Shown here: positions 60,878-64,000 of the stretch, in pieces | Layout of the letters: the number at the start of each line of letters is the position of its first letter | How positions within the stretch are numbered: the first letter of the stretch is position 1 | NCBI GenBank assembly: GCA_004335835.1 | Contig: RWJK01001665.1 | Coordinates: 149 to 64,148, forward strand | DNA: 64,000 bases | Direction of reading: 5' to 3' | Source of the DNA: Scenedesmus sp. ARA3 | Taxonomy: Eukaryota; Chlorophyta; Chlorophyceae; Sphaeropleales; Scenedesmaceae | Notes under the pieces: generated by a model | The model's database searches: none | Told to the model about the DNA's origin: nothing | The model's input: the letters and a program-made list of their open reading frames with translations, nothing else | Position numbers and translations under genes: made by a program

Positions 60878-61461
60878 AGGACGAGTACGGTGTTGACACC
60901 AGCCTGGAGCCGCTCAGCTTCTGTGTGGCGCGCTGGGTGCTGGGCGGCTGGCCGGCAGTGGAGCGCGCGGGGCGCATGTTCAACACCACAGTGGTCAAGG
61001 ACGCGTACGGGCGGCCGGTGCTGCTGTTCAGGTGTGTGTTTGTGGGAGCGCGGAATAGGAATAGCTACGCGGGCCGAGCTTTGGTCAGCTTGGCGCGTAA
61101 GTGTCTTGTGAGCACGTATGTGCGTGGCAGTTGCTGTGGCTCGCTGTTGACATGCCGGGTACAATGCGTCTGTGTTTGTTTTGGCCACCTGCTGTCTTGC
61201 TGTACTGCTGGCGGACATCACTGCTGACTGTGCACCTGTACGCCTGTGTCCTCATGTTCCGTTGCCGCTGCTTGCAGGAATGAGTTTGTGTTGAACCAGG
61301 TCATCTGCTGTCTTGCACTATTGCTGCTGACCACTAGTGTATCCCGTCGCTGTTTTGTTGCTGCTTGCTGCAGGAACGAGTTTGCGTTCAACCAGGTCAT
61401 TGCGGAGCAGGGCGAGAAGCTGGGAGAGCTGAGTGCCTTTGCGCTGCCACCCGACAGCTAG
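52246..61461 (+). CDS. prfC: Peptide chain release factor 3 (bacterial-type RF3), probably plastid, 17 exons, 675 aa
   Basis: GTPase that removes RF1/RF2 from the ribosome after termination, here in an organelle. Exons: 52246-52485, 52714-52890, 53466-53619, 54156-54185, 54650-54815, 55063-55151, 56342-56426, 56749-56839, 56993-57097, 57594-57840, 58204-58283, 58610-58673, 59089-59127, 59636-59766, 60232-60321, 60880-61031, 61374-61461, closing in phase. Residues 1-80 look like a transit peptide. GTPase motifs: [10 protein letters not shown] (130-139), QRGISIS, DTPGHQDF (198 on, split across exons 4 and 5), NKMD (252-255), [12 protein letters not shown]3-specific: [76 protein letters not shown] Ser/Gly-rich insert sits at about 405-432. 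Length exceeds E. coli RF3 (529) by the leader and inserts. Exon 4 has only 30 bases. Exons 3, 6, 14, 16 and 17 have edge copies. Confidence 0.95.
53160..53465 (+). repeat. Two copies of the 5' edge of RF3 exon 3
   Basis: About 53170-53264 and 53315-53400 repeat the acceptor region and first codons of the exon at 53466 ([15 protein letters not shown]), with the flanking intron sequence. The nearer copy lost a base in the coding part; the farther reads [15 protein letters not shown]. Period about 140 to 150 bases. Confidence 0.9.
54376..54527 (+). repeat. 16-bp minisatellite, about 9 copies, in RF3 intron 4
   Basis: Units of 16 bases around CAATCACCAGGCAGTA with single changes. Lies between exon 4 (54156-54185) and exon 5 (54650). 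Confidence 0.92.
55186..55435 (+). repeat. Copies of the 3' edge and donor of RF3 exon 6
   Basis: Near 55210-55245, 55285-55345 and 55396-55432 the end of the exon at 55063-55151 ([14 protein letters not shown] plus GTGAGG) is repeated, along with following intron sequence (GATAAAACAGTTTTxAA blocks). All lie downstream of the live exon. The second copy reads [15 protein letters not shown] almost intact. Confidence 0.9.
55690..56218 (+). repeat. 50-bp tandem repeat array spanning an assembly gap, RF3 intron 6
   Basis: Units of 50 bases starting ACATAAGCAAGCGGTTGGCT and ending GCCCTGCAT occur on both sides of the gap at 55817-56153. At least three units are visible in part or full. The gap is probably unresolved array, so its true length is unknown. 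Confidence 0.9.
55817..56153. other. Assembly gap (337 N) inside RF3 intron 6
   Basis: Run of N within the 50-base repeat array. No coding sequence of RF3 is missing: exons 6 and 7 join in phase across it. Confidence 1.
57843..57930 (+). repeat. (CTG)n/(CCG) tract after the donor of RF3 exon 10
   Basis: CTG and CCGCTG units starting right after the donor GTGAG. This is the clear case here where a CTG tract follows a donor instead of preceding an acceptor. Confidence 0.85.
58537..58609 (+). repeat. (CTG)n tract at the acceptor of RF3 exon 12
   Basis: CTG repeats with CTC interruptions run to CTGCAG at 58609, immediately before the exon coding [10 protein letters not shown]. Confidence 0.9.
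58978..59088 (+). repeat. (CCTG)n tetranucleotide tract at the acceptor of RF3 exon 13
   Basis: About 25 imperfect CCTG units (also read GCCT) end in TGCTGCTGCAG at 59088. On the other side of the 39-base exon a CAGC/CAAC tract begins. Confidence 0.92.
59146..59310 (+). repeat. CAGC/CAAC-rich repeat tract in RF3 intron 13
   Basis: Units CCAG, CCAA and CACAGCCAA repeat for about 150 bases. The motif is close to the reverse complement of the (CCTG)n tract before exon 13 only in part, so a hairpin around the 39-base exon is possible but weak. Confidence 0.8.
59916..59968 (+). repeat. Copy of the 3' edge and donor of RF3 exon 14
   Basis: Repeats the exon end at 59729-59775 ([13 protein letters not shown] plus GTGGGTGG) with a few changes, about 190 bases downstream of the live exon. 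Confidence 0.9.
60559..60878 (+). repeat. Copies of the 5' edge of RF3 exon 16, each behind a repeat tract
   Basis: 60559-60585 (degenerate, DDYGGDSL) and 60682-60722 ([14 protein letters not shown], nearly exact) precede the live exon at 60880. The second copy stands behind (CTG)n at 60657-60680, the live exon behind a 92-base (CTG)n at 60786-60878. Confidence 0.92.
61276..61308 (+). repeat. Copy of the 5' edge of RF3 exon 17
   Basis: NEFVFNQVI behind a CAG acceptor, repeating the start of the exon at 61374 (NEFAFNQVI), with shared flanking intron sequence (CTGTTTTG- and GCTTGCAGGAA-like blocks). Confidence 0.88.
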
Positions 61462-63076
61462 GCGGTGCGCTGATGTGCTTATATGCTTTGTGTATGTGCC
61501 CGCAGTCCAACAGCGCATGCGGCATGGCGGTGCATTTGCTGCTGAGCGCTAGTGATTTGTATGTGTGGTTGTTCGGGATGGCAAAGCGCTGCGACGAGCA
61601 GCAGCATGTGCAAGTGAGCCGCGCTGCTGCTTGCTGGCATGGCGTGGGGTGTGTGCAGTCACTGATCGACTCTGCAAGCCCACATCACCTGTGCCAGGCG
61701 CTTTGACCGCAGCATGACAGATTTGCAGCATCACACCAACATGCAAGAGCAGCGCAGCGCTAGCTGCTTGGCACAGTCGCTAGCATGCGCATCCAGCCAG
61801 CAGGGAGCGTGCCGAGGCGCAGGCAGTCTGCGCTGCACGCAGAGCGCTGTACACAGCAGCAGCTGCAGCCAGCTGCCGCGCCGCATGCTGCAGCCGTGCA
61901 GCCACTGGCAGTAAGCGGCAGGCGCACAGTTTGCAGCCGAGTGAGAAGTGAAGGATTGATGAGTGCAGGGAGGGGTGTCCAGTGGTGTGCAGCGGTGCTT
62001 ATTGGCACTGCTCGTGTGTAGGCGCCAGCCTGGCAATAGCTTGCTGATGCGGTCTGGAAAGCTAGAGCTCCAGCTCTGAGGAGTTTCCTCGGCACCTGTT
62101 TTCTCGGCACCTGTTTTCGTGGGTCTCATGAATGCGCCTTGACCAGCAGATGCTGGACGCATGCAAGCGCTTGCCATTGCGTGGGAAGTGGCGGGCTGCG
62201 GGCTGAGATTTCTGGCATCACACAAGAGGATTTATGTCATTGGTGTTGACAGTACATAAGGTGTGGTGATTGGTGCACCCGGGCTGCACATCATCCTGGC
62301 AAGGGGCCATCACCCTGGTTGTTCAACAAGAAACACCGTGTTGTAACACGTGTTAGTGTGACGTTAGTGTGACACTCAGTAGTAAGGGCTCAGCCGTGAG
62401 TGTGCACACAGCTTGCTTGATTTGTTGTTCACAGAGAGTTTGCACACAGCATGAAAGCATGGAAGTATCCTCAGGACGTTGTATACTGTGCCAACATCAG
62501 CATACAACATAGCATATGGAGTGGTGTTGGTCGTCAGGTGCGCCCATGCCTGCACAGCCTGCATGTGCCTTGCACTCAGTGCAGTCACTGCCAGTTCATT
62601 CAGTGACTGAGAGTAGTAAGCTGGCCAGCCATCACTGGTGGATGACAGCGCATCGGATACAGCGCAAGATGATGCACTTTGTTTTTGTACTGCCGAACTC
62701 GTGGTCTCAGCTTGCTTGTCACATGCCAGCGTACGTGGAGCTGGCCCAGTGGGTGACTCAACCGTTAGCAGGGGCATTGTCACTTGGTCTGAACATCTGT
62801 GACCTTGCATGCGTCCGAGTAACACATTGAAATTTGCAATTTTATTCTGATATAGCTCGATTCTTGTCGTGCCACTTGCTGCCTCAGCCACAGGGCGTGA
62901 GGCTTGCTCGCAGTGCAAGCGCTGATTCTGACACCGCAACACCTACAGCAGGGGATAAACAGCATTATACGTTGTGTGTTTCTTCGAACTGCTGCTGTTG
63001 GAGCTGATCTGGGTCCGGAGATTCTCTGTGCCTTTGCTGAGTGTGCACCTGTAAGTGTCCACGCCCATTTTGCGGC
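61462..63076. other. 3' flank of RF3 and upstream region of the last gene
   Basis: No gene recognised. The plus strand is G/T-rich to about 62.3 kb. 62.4-63.0 kb could hold the promoter or an upstream exon of the next gene; a possible exon ends at the donor GTAAGT near 63052. Confidence 0.45.
62342..62346 (+). terminator. Candidate TGTAA polyadenylation signal of RF3
   Basis: TGTAA about 880 bases after the RF3 stop, where the G/T-rich flank ends. Confidence 0.4.
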
Positions 63077-63818
63077 ATGGCGCTGCGCACGGTCAAGTAC
63101 CTTGTAGGTAAAAATACGTTGACCACCGTTATGTCTCATTGTAGCCGTGGCAATGTTCACCTGCTGGGCTCCGTGTCCTTGGCCCCACCACCAGCAGCAG
63201 CTACAGCAGCAGCAGGACCACCACCTGCAGGACCAGCAACAGCACCACCACCACTAGCAACAGCAGCAGCAGGAGCAGCAGCAGGAGCAGCAGCAGCAGC
63301 AGCTCGCTCACTACCAATCCTAACAGGGGTGTCTGTCATGCCGCTGTATTCGTGCTGTGCAGTGGACAACATTGTGGATGAGGTGCCTGATGCAGCACCA
63401 GAGATAGATGTGGAGGTGGCCAGTGCAGGTGAGGCCCGCTACACAGCAGTGTTTCGACACCCACTTTGTTCTACTACTTCCATCTGCTTCACCAGCTAAA
63501 AAAACACTGCAAACTCCATGTTCACAGCACCTCAGCACCGCGCTGACAACTGCTCCGCATACGGTACACCACACGTGTGCTGCAGTACCAAGCCACGCTC
63601 TAGTCTACACTCTCGAGCCTCATCATCGTGTCCTGCCTCTAGCATGCGCTGGTTGCTGCCACCCTCCGTAGACCTGCCCGTGCCCACTCAGCATGCTCCT
63701 CTTTCCATGGTGCAATTGTACAATCAAGCCGCCTGCTGTCACCCGCTGCGCAGATGATGTGGCTGCAGCGCTGCTCGGCACAGCAGGCGTGCCCAGCAAC
63801 GCCGACATCTACATCCAG
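63077..63818 (+). CDS. First exons of an unrecognised gene, truncated by the window end
   Basis: Two exons join in phase: 63077-63428 and 63754-63818 (donor GTGAGC follows). The predicted protein starts MALRTVKYL, has an Ala/Pro-rich stretch at about residues 35-80 coded by GCA/CCA repeats, then a more ordinary acidic segment (DNIVDEVPDAAPEIDVEVASADD, in pieces) and LLGTAGVPSNADIYIQ. I do not recognise the family. The ATG at 63077 is the first that keeps phase, but an upstream exon ending near 63052 is possible. Copies of the exon end and donor appear again at 63917-63939, the same habit as in the neighbouring genes, which supports these being real exons. Confidence 0.45.
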
Positions 63819-63916
63819 GTGAGCCCTGCAGGCAGCAGGCCCGCTTGAACCCCTGGTTCAAATCCCACAGCCAAACCCTGCAGTGCCAGCATGTGTTGCG
63901 CACTGAGTGCCTGCTG

Positions 63917-63942
63917 CGACATCTACATCCAGGTGAGCTTCA
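63917..63942 (+). repeat. Copy of the 3' edge and donor of the last gene's exon 2
   Basis: Repeats the block coding DIYIQ plus GTGAGC from 63804-63825, about 115 bases downstream, inside the following intron. Confidence 0.8.
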
Positions 63943-64000
63943 ACAGTCAGGGCTCCAACCCGCACGCAGCAGTTCTGCTTGCACCCTGCAGCAGCGCCAG

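Overview
The window looks like nuclear DNA of a green alga, most likely Chlorophyceae, from a draft assembly. The evidence is many short exons with GT-AG introns, plastid-type transit peptides, alanine- and glutamine-rich protein insertions coded by CAG/CTG tracts, TGTAA motifs after genes, and two N gaps (19036-19253 and 55817-56153). The species cannot be named from the sequence. I rebuilt gene models by hand from homology, splice sites and reading-phase closure. Eight models close in phase from start to stop. One (the SOS1-like gene) lacks a short exon, and one runs off the right end.

Layout, left to right: RNA polymerase III subunit RPC3/RPC82 (minus, 679-7113); SUMO (plus, 7869-9013), divergent from it; SOS1/NHX7-like Na+/H+ antiporter (minus, 10421-18758); gap and non-coding DNA; a receiver-domain guanylyl cyclase (minus, 22350-27458); a secreted expansin-like protein of 16 exons (minus, 29536-33418); a plastid NhaD-type Na+/H+ antiporter (minus, 34363-38840); a phosducin-like protein 3 homologue (plus, 39302-41414), divergent from it; a long strand-biased non-coding stretch; an armadillo-repeat/BTB protein (minus, 47220-51489); organellar peptide chain release factor RF3 (plus, 52246-61461), divergent from it; and the first exons of an unrecognised gene (plus, from 63077). 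These are mostly single housekeeping or transport genes and not an operon-like system. Two Na+/H+ antiporters of unrelated families, one probably plasma-membrane and one plastid, lie about 16 kb apart.

The most unusual property is in gene structure. In at least seven of the ten genes, an exon edge and its splice site have been copied in tandem, same orientation, into the adjoining intron. I count about 25 such fragments around some 18 exons. Copies on the upstream side carry an acceptor and the start of the exon; copies on the downstream side carry the end of the exon and a donor. In the cyclase gene the copies decay with distance from the live exon, as expected of successive duplications. 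Many 3' splice sites also sit directly behind (CTG)n tracts, always CTG on the sense strand, so the repeat serves as the pyrimidine-rich tract. Only the SUMO, expansin and ARM/BTB genes lack clear exon-edge copies. 3' flanks are G/T-rich on the sense strand, which lets convergent transcripts be delimited by a composition switch near 42.2 kb.
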